Shown piece after piece: positions 34,181 through 42,923 of a stretch of 64,000 bases of DNA. A program made the translations under genes and the position numbers. Each line of letters opens with the position of its first letter. The first letter of the stretch is position 1. The notes under the pieces are model-generated. The model ran no database searches, was not told the origin of the DNA, and was given only the letters and a program-made list of their open reading frames with translations. This stretch comes from Streptomyces sp. BV286 (GTDB taxonomy: Bacteria; Actinomycetota; Actinomycetes; Streptomycetales; Streptomycetaceae). The DNA is taken from assembly GCF_019090165.1 (NCBI RefSeq), contig NZ_JAHRIB010000181.1, positions 95,276 through 159,275 on the forward strand, in the 5' to 3' direction.

Positions 34181-36028
34181 TCAGCAGGCCCGTGGTTCTG
34201 CCCGGTCGAGTTCCTCGTCGAGGGCGATGGCCGCGTCGATGAGGGCCAGATGAGTGAATGCCTGGGGAAAGTTGCCGAGCTGCTCGCCGGAGGGACCGAT
34301 CTCCTCGGCGAAGAGACCGACGTGGTTGGCGTAGGTGAGCATCTTGTCGAAGGCGTAGCGCGCCTGGCCGATGCGGCCGGCCCTGGCGAGGGCCTGGACA
34401 TAGAGGAAGCTGCACAGGTTGAAGGTGCCCTCGGAGCCCTTCAGCCCGTCGGGCGATGCTTCCGGGTCGTAGCGGTAGACGAGGCTGTCGCTGACGAGTT
34501 CCTCGTCCATGGCGTCGAGCGTGGTGAGCCAGTCCGGGTCGTCCGGGGCGAGGAAACCCACGCGCGGCATGAGCAGCAGAGAGGCGTCGAGCACGTCGGA
34601 GTCGTAGTGCTGGACGAAGGCGCGGCGCTTGTCGCTCCAGCCGCGGTCGATGATCTGGTCGAAGACGGCGTCGCGAGCCGCGGACCAGCGGCCGAGATCG
34701 GCCGGGCGGGCGTGGGCGGTGGCGAGTTTGACACCGCGGTCGAAGGCCACCCAGGTCATGAGACGGCTGTAGGTGAAGTCGTGCCCGCCGCCGCGGGTCT
34801 CCCAGATTCCCTCGTCGGGACGGTCCCAGTGGTCGCAGAGCCAGTCCAGGAGCTTCGCGAGGGCCTTCCAGCCGCGTATGCCACCGATGTCCTTCGCCTG
34901 GGCGATGGCGTAGGCGGCCTCGCCGTAGATGTCGAGCTGGATCTGGTCGGCCGCCGCGTTCCCCGCCCGGACGGGTGCGGAGTTCCGGTATCCCTCGAGG
35001 TGGTCGAGGATCTCCTCCGTCAGGTGGGGTTCGCCGTCGATGCGGTACATGATCTGCAGTGGTTCCCCGGAGGCCGTGGCTCCGGCGTCGAGGCGGTCGC
35101 GCAGCCAGCGGCGGAAGGCCTGGGCCTCGGCGGTGAAGCCGAGGTCGATCAGCGCTCGGACGGACAGGGAGGCGTCGCGGATCCAGGTGTAGCGGTAGTC
35201 CCAGTTGCGTTCGCCGCCAATCTGTTCGGGCAGGCCCATGGTGGCGGCGGCGATCGGTGCGCCGGTGGGGGCGTAGGTGAGGAGTTTGAGGGTGATCGCG
35301 GAGCGGATGACCATGTCGTGCCAGCGGCCGCGGTAGCGGCATGAGCGCAGCCAGTTCAGCCAGAAGGCGCGACAGGCGTCGAAGGACGCGGTGACCGTTT
35401 CGACGTCGGGACGGGGGTCGCCGGGGTCGCGACCACGAGCGGCGGTGTCCGCGCTGTGGCTCGTGAGGACGATCGCGGCCTGTTCGCCGGCGCGGAGGGT
35501 GAAGTGCGCGGTGACGTCCGTGCCGCCCACGTCGAGCGCGACGGGGGCGGTGGCCTGCACATGGAGGTCGGTGTCGGGGCCGCAGAAGACGACGGATCCG
35601 TCGTCGAGCCGGTCGAGGGAGTGCTCGGCACGGCCGTAGTCGAAGCGCGGCCGGCAGTCGAGTTCGAACGGCAGGCTGCCGCGCACCACGCGGGCGACCC
35701 GGACCAGGCGGTGCCGGCCGGACGGGGTCGTGGAGGGGTCCGGTTCCATGAAGTCGACGACTTCCCCGACACCGTCGGGCGCCAGGTAGCGGGTCACCAG
35801 GACGGCGGTGTCGGGCATGTAGAGCTGGCGGACCGTGACGTTCTCGCCGATGTCGACCGTCAGACGGCAGTGACCGCCTCGCTCGCTGTCCAGAAGGGAG
35901 GCGAACATGCTGGGCGAGTCGAATCGCGGGGCGCACCACCAGTCGACCGTGCCGTCGGCGGCGATCAGCGCCGCGGTCTGCAGGTCACCGACGATCCCGT
36001 GGTCGGCGATCGGAGGGTAGCTGTTCAT
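34181..36028 (-). CDS. Glycoside hydrolase family 15 (glucoamylase/trehalase-like)
   Basis: A 615-aa cytoplasmic GH15 enzyme of the bacterial type, with an N-terminal beta-sandwich domain and an (alpha/alpha)6 barrel. Motifs: SYPPIADHGIVGDLQTAALI at the start, GGERNWDYRYTWIRDASLSV around the first catalytic region, DEGIWETRGGGHDFTYSRLM with a catalytic Glu, and EGTFNLCSFLYVQALARAG with the second Glu. Relatives hydrolyse alpha-glucosides, and mycobacterial ones are trehalases. No signal peptide. AAGGAGAAG fixes ATG 36028; longer open frames are unsupported. Confidence 0.93.
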   Translation of the reverse strand: MNSYPPIADHGIVGDLQTAALIAADGTVDWWCAPRFDSPSMFASLLDSERGGHCRLTVDIGENVTVRQLYMPDTAVLVTRYLAPDGVGEVVDFMEPDPSTTPSGRHRLVRVARVVRGSLPFELDCRPRFDYGRAEHSLDRLDDGSVVFCGPDTDLHVQATAPVALDVGGTDVTAHFTLRAGEQAAIVLTSHSADTAARGRDPGDPRPDVETVTASFDACRAFWLNWLRSCRYRGRWHDMVIRSAITLKLLTYAPTGAPIAAATMGLPEQIGGERNWDYRYTWIRDASLSVRALIDLGFTAEAQAFRRWLRDRLDAGATASGEPLQIMYRIDGEPHLTEEILDHLEGYRNSAPVRAGNAAADQIQLDIYGEAAYAIAQAKDIGGIRGWKALAKLLDWLCDHWDRPDEGIWETRGGGHDFTYSRLMTWVAFDRGVKLATAHARPADLGRWSAARDAVFDQIIDRGWSDKRRAFVQHYDSDVLDASLLLMPRVGFLAPDDPDWLTTLDAMDEELVSDSLVYRYDPEASPDGLKGSEGTFNLCSFLYVQALARAGRIGQARYAFDKMLTYANHVGLFAEEIGPSGEQLGNFPQAFTHLALIDAAIALDEELDRAEPRAC

Positions 36029-36403
36029 GGCTTCTCCTTGTGGTGCGGGGCGCCACACGTGTCCGCCGTGGTGTGGCCCGGCGCCTGGGCGGGACGGCTG
36101 CGTGCGAGTCGTGCCACGTGGGAGTACGGCAGGGGGGGCTGCCTGCGGTGCGGCCACGACAGCAGCGCCCGGATGTCACGTACCGCTCCGGTGTGCGCGA
36201 GAGCCCGCTACGCTCCCGCGGCGGGCGCCAGGTCGGCGAGGCCGACCCGCCCTATGACGCCGCCGCCGCTCGGCGGGATCGTCATCGCTCTCCACGGCCC
36301 GGCCCTGGTGCGGCCCGCCTCCCGGAGCTGGTTCGTCGAGTCCGCCTGCCGTACGGGGGTGACGGTCAGGGCCGATGCTCGTTCCATGTCCTGCGGCACG
36401 CGT
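36029..36403. other. 375-bp interval, no gene seen
   Basis: This region upstream of the GH15 gene must contain its promoter. Frames on both strands are Arg/Ala/Pro rich and lack start signals. No repeats or strong hairpins were noticed. Confidence 0.45.
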
Positions 36404-36877
36404 TCAGCGGTCGCCGTTCATGGCTGCCGTACTGGTGGCGCTTGCGTTCCCGGTCGGGGCTTTGCCGCTGAGGACCAGTCCCTTGGCCCTGCGGAACTCT
36501 TCGTCCGTGATGTCGCCGGCGGCTCGGATCTCGGACAGCTTGGCGAGCTCGTCGACGCTGCTGCGGCGGCCGTCGCCGGCAGCCTCCCTCACATAGGCAT
36601 GGAACGCGTCCTGCTGCTCCCGGGCCTTTGCGATCTCCCTGCGGCCCATGTTCTTGCCCCGGGCGATGACGTAGACGAGAACGCCCAGGTAGGGCAGGAG
36701 GATGGTCAGTGCCAGCCAGCCTGCCTTCGCCCATCCGTTCATCGCGTCGTCACGGAAGATGTCGGTGACCACGCGGAAGAGCAGCATGATCCACAGAATC
36801 CACAGGAAGAACAGGAGCATGCTCCAGAAAATGCTCAGCATCGGGTAGTCGTACGCCAGGTTCACGGGTGCGCTCAT
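36404..36877 (-). CDS. SHOCT-domain membrane protein with PLDc_N-like start
   Basis: A 157-aa protein with two N-terminal membrane helices (MLSIFWSMLLFFLWILWIML; LALTILLPYLGVLVYVIARG), the second of the PLDc_N (phospholipase-D nuclease N-terminal-like) pattern, and a C-terminal SHOCT motif (SSVDELAKLSEIRAAGDITD, EEFRRAKGLVL). SHOCT proteins often oligomerise at the membrane. GGAGGAGAAGGAC before ATG 36877 is an excellent ribosome binding site. Function unknown. Confidence 0.88.
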   Translation of the reverse strand: MSAPVNLAYDYPMLSIFWSMLLFFLWILWIMLLFRVVTDIFRDDAMNGWAKAGWLALTILLPYLGVLVYVIARGKNMGRREIAKAREQQDAFHAYVREAAGDGRRSSVDELAKLSEIRAAGDITDEEFRRAKGLVLSGKAPTGNASATSTAAMNGDR

Positions 36878-36964
36878 GTCCTTCTCCTCCGTCGCGGGCA
36901 TCGGCCCGGCTGGTGGGGCGTGCTGTCCTCAGCGTGCGCACCGCCGGCGGCCGTGCGCCTCACC

Positions 36965-37010
36965 CGGAGGGGGTGAGGGAACGGCCGACCGGAGGGGGTG
37001 AGGGAACGGC
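36965..37010. repeat. Tandem 21-bp direct repeat
   Basis: The 21-bp unit beginning CGGAGGGGGTGAGGGAACGG occurs perfectly at 36965-36985 and 36990-37010 (period 25). It sits between the SHOCT gene promoter region and the terminator hairpin. It may be a regulator site or a slippage product. Confidence 0.6.
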
Positions 37011-37020
37011 TGCCCGGAGG

Positions 37021-37054
37021 GCGGCCGTCCCCTCCGGGCGGAGGGGACGGCCGC
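37021..37054 (-). terminator. Strong terminator hairpin after HdeD gene
   Basis: A perfect 15-bp GC-rich stem (37021-37035 with 37040-37054) around the tetraloop GGGC, 28 nt beyond the HdeD-like stop codon. It has no U-tract, as is typical of actinobacterial terminators. Confidence 0.8.
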
Positions 37055-37082
37055 AGGTGTGTGGGGGGGGTGGTGTGGCCTG

Positions 37083-37742
37083 TCAGGCGCCGAGACGTGA
37101 CGCCGGGTCCTCGGCCGCTTTGTTGAGCGCTGCCCGCCAGGCGAGGGCGAGAGCCGTCTCGGCGAGCCCGAGCAGGACGAGCCACAGGCCCAGCAACCGG
37201 GTCAGTGCCCGTGCGGACTCCGACGGCAGGGCAAGCACCACGATCCCCGCGACAATGCCGAGGAGCGCCACGGTCAGGACGACACCGCGGTGCGGCAGGT
37301 CCTTGGCAGTGATGGCGGTGTAGAGGGTCAGCAGACCCGAGACGAGCCAGACGGCGCCGACGATCAGTGAGAGCGCGGCGATGGTCTGCAGGGGGTTTCG
37401 CAGGCACAGCACCCCGGCCAGGACGAAGAGCACAGCTGCGAACAGCCCCGGGAGCCGCTCACCGTGCTCCTTGTGCGCGAAGACGGACACGAACCGGAAG
37501 GCCCCGGTGGTCAGCAGATACAGGCCGATGAGGACCGCAACGACGTGCAGGGTCCCGTCCGGCCACACCAGCAGCAGAACGCCGGGCACCAGCGTCACCA
37601 GTGCCGAGACCAGGATCCAGGTCCAGGAACGGCCCAGACGCGTCAGTACGTCCGCAGGGCCGCCTGCGGGGCCGGTGGCGGCCTCACCGGCTACCGGCCG
37701 CGGTCCGTCGTACTGCTGTGTCGGGTCACGGGGTGCGGTCAT
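37083..37742 (-). CDS. HdeD-family (DUF308) membrane protein
   Basis: A 219-aa protein with six membrane helices arranged as paired repeats (WTWILVSALVTLVPGVLLLV, VVAVLIGLYLLTTGAFRFVS, LFAAVLFVLAGVLCLRNPLQ and so on), matching HdeD/DUF308, linked to acid resistance in enterobacteria. The N-terminal 30 residues are polar. GAGGAG precedes ATG 37742. Followed by a strong terminator. Its role in Streptomyces is not known. Confidence 0.9.
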   Translation of the reverse strand: MTAPRDPTQQYDGPRPVAGEAATGPAGGPADVLTRLGRSWTWILVSALVTLVPGVLLLVWPDGTLHVVAVLIGLYLLTTGAFRFVSVFAHKEHGERLPGLFAAVLFVLAGVLCLRNPLQTIAALSLIVGAVWLVSGLLTLYTAITAKDLPHRGVVLTVALLGIVAGIVVLALPSESARALTRLLGLWLVLLGLAETALALAWRAALNKAAEDPASRLGA

Positions 37743-38055
37743 GGCGTGCTCCTCACGGAAACGGGCGGGACGTCTCCGCCCGCCACCGACGGCGATCGGG
37801 GGCCCTGCCACTTCAGCCTCGCGCGCGTCGTCCGCCGCCGTGTCACCCGCTGCGGGTGATCTGTCGGCTCCGCGAGGGGCGGCCGGAGCCGCAGCGCCAT
37901 CAGCCCGGACAGCGCCTCTTCACCCCGGCGCCGGACTCTCCTCCCCTCCTCTGCGATCCTCGCCGGGATGCTCGGCGTCCGCTTCGACGTCGCCGTCCAA
38001 TGGCAGCGAGCATCAGCCGGGGACCGAGCCACCCATGCAGCGACGCGAGCCGCCG

Positions 38056-38095
38056 CTGCCCAGAGCTGCCCAGAGCTGCCCAGAGCTGCCCAGCA
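38056..38095. repeat. 10-bp tandem repeat, about four copies
   Basis: CTGCCCAGAG is repeated at 38056, 38066 and 38076, followed by CTGCCCAGCA, ending 28 bp before the SDR start codon. The 381-bp interval 37743-38123 holds no other feature. The repeat may be polymorphic in copy number and is positioned to influence the SDR 5' leader. Confidence 0.85.
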
Positions 38096-38123
38096 ACGAT
38101 CCACGAACCAGGAGAGCGACACC

Positions 38124-38852
38124 ATGAGATTCGACAAGCACCGCGTCGTCATCACAGCCGCCGGGCGTGACTTCGGGCGAACCCTGGCGATCCGGCTCGC
38201 GGATTGCGGTGCCGAGGTCTTCCTCTCCGCTCGCAGTCTCGATGCCGCCGAACGTGTCCGTGACGAGATTCGCGCTCGTGGCCATCAAGGAGTGCACGCG
38301 TTCGCCTGCGACCTGACGGACCCCGCCTCCATCCGCGACTTCGCCTCCTCCGTGGCGCGACATACAGACCGTGTCGATGTGCTCGTCAACAACGGCTCCC
38401 GCTACCTCGAAGGGCCGGATCTGCTGTCCGCGACTGACGCCGATGTCGTAGACACCATTGCCTCCGGCGCCACGGGCACGGTCCTGACCGTGAAGAACTT
38501 CCTTCCTCTCCTACTGAATTCGGACAAACCCGATGTCGTGATGATGGTCTCCGCGTGCGGAACCCCGGGCCACCACCGGTCGGACGCCCACGACGCCTTC
38601 TACGCAGCCAAGAACGCCCAGGCAGGATTCACCGAGATCCTCTCCAAGCGCCTGCGCCCCCAAGGAGTCCGGGTGATATCGCTGTACCCGCCTGACTTCG
38701 ACAACGCCGACCCGCTCACCGAGGAATGGGAAACCACCCCGCGCGGGTCCGAGGATGCCCTCACCGCGCACTCGCTCGTGGAGTGCATCCTCTTCGCCGT
38801 CACCCAGCCCCGCGACTGCTTCATCAAGGCGTTCCACTTCGAACAGGTCTGA
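38124..38852 (+). CDS. Short-chain dehydrogenase/reductase
   Basis: A 242-aa SDR. The Rossmann start is VVITAAGRDFGRTLAIRLAD (TAAGxxFG, a slight variation of TGxxxGxG), the NNG motif is VLVNNG, and the active-site pair is Tyr in YAAKN with Ser in MMVSACG, so catalysis by Ser-Tyr-Lys is likely. CCAGGAGAG precedes ATG 38124. Substrate unknown. The C-terminal part is typical of classical SDRs. Confidence 0.9.
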   Translation: MRFDKHRVVITAAGRDFGRTLAIRLADCGAEVFLSARSLDAAERVRDEIRARGHQGVHAFACDLTDPASIRDFASSVARHTDRVDVLVNNGSRYLEGPDLLSATDADVVDTIASGATGTVLTVKNFLPLLLNSDKPDVVMMVSACGTPGHHRSDAHDAFYAAKNAQAGFTEILSKRLRPQGVRVISLYPPDFDNADPLTEEWETTPRGSEDALTAHSLVECILFAVTQPRDCFIKAFHFEQV

Positions 38853-39153
38853 GCAGTCCTCGCGCCCCGCACGGCCGTTGATGCCGGATCAACGGCCACT
38901 GCGACCGCGGGCTCGGGTGTGTCGAGCCAGGTCCAGATCGGTGAGGTGTCGGCCGCACGCCCACCAGGTTTTCTGGCATCGATTGCACCGCCTCCGGCAC
39001 GAGCGCGATCACGTCCTCCCCGAGGCGGACGACGTAGTGATCCACATTCGGGTGTGGTTCTCGACCGTCGCTGTCGTTCCGCAGTGTCTGGACAGTGCGC
39101 TCCGAGTTGCGCAGCACCTCGTGCCCGTCGGGGCTCACAGCGGCTGTCGTTGG
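38853..39153. other. Gene-poor interval with a possible decayed ORF
   Basis: On the minus strand two overlapping frames each look partly coding: one reads HPNVDHYVVRLGEDVIAL, and a second continues after a one-frame shift (TSPIWTWLDTPEPAVAVAVD). This pattern suggests a frameshifted remnant of about 90 residues. No known domain is seen. Confidence 0.3.
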
Positions 39154-39513
39154 TCAGGAGGCCGACCCGGAGCATCTCGGCGAGCCGGGGATGTAGCCGT
39201 CGCTGCCTGTGTTGACGTTCGTGTCGGACACGAATCCGTTGTTGCTGAGCTTGTCCCAGATCGCGGAGGTCCCGTACGTCCCGGTCACCCGCTCGCCCTC
39301 CGTCTGACACACGATGTTGACCACGGAGCGCGCCGGGAGCACCTGGATGATCCGGTAGGACGTCGACGGACCTGTGCGGACGTTCACTTGGACGTTGGCC
39401 GTGTAGAAGCCGGCCGCGTTCGCCGTTCCCGCGCCTCCCAGTACCCAGGCTCCGGTCATGGTGGCCACCACTCCACCCCACGCTGCGGACCGGCGGATCT
39501 TGGCACTCAACAT
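39154..39513 (-). CDS. Small secreted SH3-like domain protein
   Basis: A 119-aa exported protein. The signal peptide (MLSAKIRRSAAWGGVVATMT, with cleavage near ANA-A) precedes a bacterial SH3-type domain (QVNVRTGPSTSYRIIQVLPA, VCQTEGERVTG, WDKLSNNGFVSD), found in cell-wall-binding proteins. GGAGGAG lies 7 nt before ATG 39513, which fixes the start over an upstream ATG. Two cysteines may pair. Likely cell-wall associated; enzymatic domains are absent. Confidence 0.88.
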   Translation of the reverse strand: MLSAKIRRSAAWGGVVATMTGAWVLGGAGTANAAGFYTANVQVNVRTGPSTSYRIIQVLPARSVVNIVCQTEGERVTGTYGTSAIWDKLSNNGFVSDTNVNTGSDGYIPGSPRCSGSAS

Positions 39514-40016
39514 CGGGAACTCCTCCATTGCGGCATCCCCCAGAGTTGGGGCCGCACGGCGTGAACTCTACCCAGGGCAAAGGCAGTTCATTGTCTGCGC
39601 CAGGCAGGACGTCGCTGCCCACGCCGGTCCCGACGCCGCACGAATCGATGCCGGCACCCCGCTTTAGAGCAGTCGCAACCCGGCTACCCGAGGCGACAAG
39701 GCCGACCACCGCCACAAGCTCGCGTCCGGTGGCTGACAGTACGCCCCGTGGTCAGGGCGCCCGGTGCACATGTCCAACGCGTTGGCGCTTCCACCTGCCG
39801 TCCTCCGGTCATGGCGATGATGCCGTCATCGGCCACGACGGCCGCCCCGACCTACAGAGGGTGCCGGAGTATTCCAAGGCTTGTGCAGTCCTTCTTTGCG
39901 ATGCTGGTCGCCACGTCCGGATGTGGATATGGACGCCACATGACGCTCTCGAAGACTTCGAGGGCGTCGCAGTCGTCCTCGGACGCCTATGTGTACCCAA
40001 GAATGAGGGAGGACGT
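39514..40016. other. 503-bp interval, possible remnant in frame with next gene
   Basis: No complete gene is seen. Directly upstream of the APH-fold gene the same frame reads a plausible protein segment (YSKACAVLLCDAGRHVRMWI, then WTPHDALEDFEG), but with lower third-position GC and no start; the downstream ATG at 40017 has the better signals. This could be a gene fragment or chance. Confidence 0.35.
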
Positions 40017-40859
40017 ATGGAGCCGCCGGAACTCCGTCGGGCAGTCGAGGCAGGCCGGGCGACCGCTTCTGAGCTGGGTCTTCAGGTCGATGATGTAGTC
40101 GTCATCCACAACTCGGATCGCGTCGCGCTACGCCTGGACCCATGCGACGTCTTGGCTCGGGTTGCACCTGTGGAGCACTTGGCTGATTCCGAGTTCGAAG
40201 TAGAGGTCGCTCGCCGTCTCGCCGACGTTGCCGCTCCGGTGGCCGAACTCGACCCTCGGGTGGAACCGCGAGTATTCCTGCGTGACGCCTTCGCCATCTC
40301 GCTCTGGACCTACTACGAACCAGCGGAGTCGGAGATCGCGCCTGCCGACTACGCGGACGTCTTCCTGCGACACCATGCCGCCCTGCGCCAAATCGACCTG
40401 GATGCACCGCACTTCACCGATCGAGTCGCTGTGGCACTGCGCGAGGTGAAGGACCGGGAGCGGTCCCCCGAGTTGCCCGAGTCCGACCGGGAACTCCTGA
40501 GCGAAACACTCAGTGGACTGAGCGCCGCGATCAGCACCGAGCATGACCGCGACCAGCTGTTGCACGGCGAGCCGCATCCGGGAAACCTCCTCAACACCCG
40601 TAGAGGGCTGCTCTTCGTGGACCTCGCTACGTGCTGCCGCGGTCCGATCGAGTTCGACCTCGCCCATGCGCCCGAAGAAGTGGGCGACCACTACGAAGGG
40701 GCCGCCCCCCTCCTGATCCACCGGTGCCGCGCCTTGAACTGGGCGATGTTCTCGGCCTGGCGTTGGCGCCGGGCGGACCAGATGCCCGACCGGGACCGTT
40801 GGAGGGTGGCGGGGCTCAACCATGTGCGTGCCGCACTCGATCGCTGCGACCTCGACTGA
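40017..40859 (+). CDS. Aminoglycoside-phosphotransferase-fold kinase
   Basis: A 280-aa APH/choline-kinase-fold protein. The Brenner-type motif reads LLHGEPHPGNLL and the metal-binding segment LLFVDLATCCRGPIEFDLAH. Glu in place of the usual catalytic Asp appears normal in this Streptomyces subfamily, so it is not treated as a defect. AGGGAGGACGT before ATG 40017 sets the start. The substrate is unknown; such proteins phosphorylate small alcohols or antibiotics. Codon use is slightly less GC-biased than that of the neighbours. Confidence 0.85.
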   Translation: MEPPELRRAVEAGRATASELGLQVDDVVVIHNSDRVALRLDPCDVLARVAPVEHLADSEFEVEVARRLADVAAPVAELDPRVEPRVFLRDAFAISLWTYYEPAESEIAPADYADVFLRHHAALRQIDLDAPHFTDRVAVALREVKDRERSPELPESDRELLSETLSGLSAAISTEHDRDQLLHGEPHPGNLLNTRRGLLFVDLATCCRGPIEFDLAHAPEEVGDHYEGAAPLLIHRCRALNWAMFSAWRWRRADQMPDRDRWRVAGLNHVRAALDRCDLD

Positions 40860-41030
40860 CCACGTTCACAGAGTCACGGGCGACGCTCCCCCGCTGCGCC
40901 GAGAGGGATGGCTCAATGAGGGATGGCACCATGCACGAATCACACCGTCCCCGAATACGCCCGGAAGGTGGACACCGCCTCGACGCCCTGCGCCACCTCG
41001 GCTCTCACGTTCTTCCGCCTCCGTCCGCTG

Positions 41031-41480
41031 TCAAGAGTCTGCTGCCCCTGCCGGTCCTTCAGGTCCTTCAGGTCCTTCAGGTCCGCCTGTTCCTTCCGGA
41101 TCACCGTCGGTCGGCGGGGGAAGCTCTGCGGCTGACAGCGCGTTCGCCAGTTCGGCGACCTTGGCGGAGTCCATGTCCTGCGGAATCAGGACGGTGACCG
41201 TTCCACGCGTCAGAGTCAGCGGCGGGGTCTGTGGTGGCTGAGTTGCGAACCACCGGCGCACGCTGTCCAGGAACGCCGGGAGTCCGAGAGCCGTGGAGAG
41301 CACCACGGCGATGACGGACAGAGGATCGCCCAGGTGCTCGTCGTGTGCCGCACTCGCACCGGTCGGCGATGAGGTCACGCGCATGGTGCCGCGCAGTCGG
41401 TCGTCCGCCAGGAGCCACCTTTCAAGACCGGCGCGGATCATGAGGTCGGTCGGATCAACCTGGAACGCAAACCCTGTCAT
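41031..41480 (-). CDS. EACC1 effector-associated constant component protein
   Basis: A 149-aa protein matching the EACC1 pattern: a ferredoxin-like first part (FAFQVDPTDLMIRAGLERWL, MRVTSSPT), a short hydrophobic helix (LSVIAVVLSTALGLPAFLDS) and a last strand-helix (LTRGTVTVLIPQDMDSAKVA). EACC1 proteins are constant partners in conflict systems, where they are thought to recruit effectors. It lies 31 nt downstream of a TIR-caspase gene on the same strand, the expected partner (EACC1-associated caspase). The tail is a Gly/Pro/Glu repeat (PEGPEGPEGP). GGAG precedes ATG 41480. Confidence 0.8.
   Translation of the reverse strand: MTGFAFQVDPTDLMIRAGLERWLLADDRLRGTMRVTSSPTGASAAHDEHLGDPLSVIAVVLSTALGLPAFLDSVRRWFATQPPQTPPLTLTRGTVTVLIPQDMDSAKVAELANALSAAELPPPTDGDPEGTGGPEGPEGPEGPAGAADS
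41052..41078 (-). repeat. 9-bp tandem repeat encoding PEG triplets
   Basis: GGTCCTTCA is repeated three times on the plus strand, encoding Pro-Glu-Gly units at the C-terminus of the EACC1 protein. An in-frame 9-bp repeat can gain or lose copies without breaking the frame. Confidence 0.85.
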
Positions 41481-41511
41481 GTGGCACTCCGTCTCGATGC
41501 TGTGCGGCTTC

Positions 41512-42729
41512 CTACAGCGGACCGGGCTTCCAGCGGTTCGGAATGAGCATGATCCGGTGACCGTCGTTGCGCACCTGACGGTGCGGCTTGGGCCAGTCCT
41601 TGTCGGCACAGAGCCGGCGCGCCCCCTCGAACAGGGATTCCGCGTCCAGCATCGGCGGTCCACCTGGCAGACCGCGCTCAAGGATGTCCAGGAGAGCATC
41701 GGTGAAAGCGGTGCGCGCCCTTCCACTCGGTGCCAGGGAGACCTCTGTCGCGCCGGAGGAGGCCATCAGAAATGTGCCTTCGATCGGCGGGAGGAGAGGA
41801 CCTGCGGCAGCGAGCGTGTCAAGCCCTCGAGCGCTGTAGCAGCAGTCGATGATCACCAGACGCTGGGAGGCGGGCGACGTGGCGACCACCTCGCGGATCT
41901 GCTCGAACGGCAGGAAGGTGTGAGGGGAGAAGGCACGCGAGTCGGCAACGGACAGGAGCAGTTGGCCTGTGCGAGGGTGCGGAATGCCGTGACCTGCGTA
42001 GTACACCAGGAGCATCCCGCTGTCGAAGGCGGTCGCCTGGCCGGCTCGCTCGATCGTGTCAATGATCACGCGCGGATCCGACGGGTTGTCCACGGTTGTG
42101 CATCGGTCGTAGGGAATTCCGAACGAGGTCGTCAGAAGCTTGCCCAGATCCGCGAGGTTCCCTTTGATCGCAGGCTGATTGCTCAGCTCCTGGTAGGTGT
42201 GGACACCCACCAGAACGGACGCACCAGTGCTCCAGTCGGCGGCTTTTCGACCCCGTGGCGAGGCCGGTGGGAACCGAGAACGTGCGGTGTCACGAGGGGC
42301 CCCCGGAAACGGCGGTCGGTCCTGCGGTCTGCCCGGCGCACGGAGAACCTTGAGCAGTTCACGCCGGGCGCTCTCATTGTCGAGGCCGTACAGGGACAGT
42401 GCCAGAAGTGGCCTGAGGAGCTTTGGCGGCTCGGTGTCGTCGATGCGCACCGGGATGAGCCGGTCCCCGGCAGCGAGAACCGCGGACCAGTGATCGGCAG
42501 TGGAATAGCGGGCATCGAAGTAGGCCCTGGAGAACAGCGCCAGCACTTGGCCGTTCTCCACTGCATGACCAAATCTGACCTGCTGGTTGTCTCCGGTCCG
42601 CCAGTGCCAGGCGTCCAACTGGACCTCGTATCCGGCTTCTTGCAGCTCCCATGCCACCCACTCGGCCCATGAGCGGTCCGGCTCGGCATAGCTGATGAAG
42701 AGATAAGCAGGCTCCGCCGTCTGTGGCAT
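41512..42729 (-). CDS. TIR-caspase fusion protein (conflict-system effector)
   Basis: A 405-aa two-domain protein. The TIR domain (about 6-130) shows YLFISYAEPDRSWAEWVAWE, DAWHWRTGDN and ALFSRAYF; the position of the NADase glutamate is TADHW, with no Glu. After a Pro/Arg linker (132-165) comes a caspase-like C14 domain with catalytic His247 in VYYAGHG and Cys297 in VIIDCCYSA. The expected role is a protease that acts on activation and kills or disables the cell. ATG 42729 is preferred to a TTG four codons earlier. EACC1 follows 31 nt downstream; the methyltransferase/STAND unit diverges 194 bp away. Confidence 0.9.
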   Translation of the reverse strand: MPQTAEPAYLFISYAEPDRSWAEWVAWELQEAGYEVQLDAWHWRTGDNQQVRFGHAVENGQVLALFSRAYFDARYSTADHWSAVLAAGDRLIPVRIDDTEPPKLLRPLLALSLYGLDNESARRELLKVLRAPGRPQDRPPFPGAPRDTARSRFPPASPRGRKAADWSTGASVLVGVHTYQELSNQPAIKGNLADLGKLLTTSFGIPYDRCTTVDNPSDPRVIIDTIERAGQATAFDSGMLLVYYAGHGIPHPRTGQLLLSVADSRAFSPHTFLPFEQIREVVATSPASQRLVIIDCCYSARGLDTLAAAGPLLPPIEGTFLMASSGATEVSLAPSGRARTAFTDALLDILERGLPGGPPMLDAESLFEGARRLCADKDWPKPHRQVRNDGHRIMLIPNRWKPGPL

Positions 42730-42923
42730 CCGCAGTCCCAACCTTTACCCCCGTCAGGGTTGTACCTTCGGCGGATTCACCGCTTCATCGGAACTGTGCC
42801 CCGTCCGCGAGACATCCGTGGCCACTAGCCTGGTGGCATCATGCCCAGGTTCGAGAATCCCCTCACGCGATGGCTTGCTCAAGGTGGCCGCTCATGGGTT
42901 CCCACAAGGAACGGGAGAGCCTG

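Noticed and set aside
32831..35344. 837-codon open frame on the plus strand
   Set aside because: It is antisense to the MFS and GH15 genes, whose motifs and ribosome binding sites are clear; long antisense frames are common in high-GC DNA.
40017..40859. HGE instead of HGD in the APH-fold kinase as a sign of inactivation
   Set aside because: The HGEPHPGN form is, to my knowledge, normal in this Streptomyces subfamily, so it is not evidence of decay.
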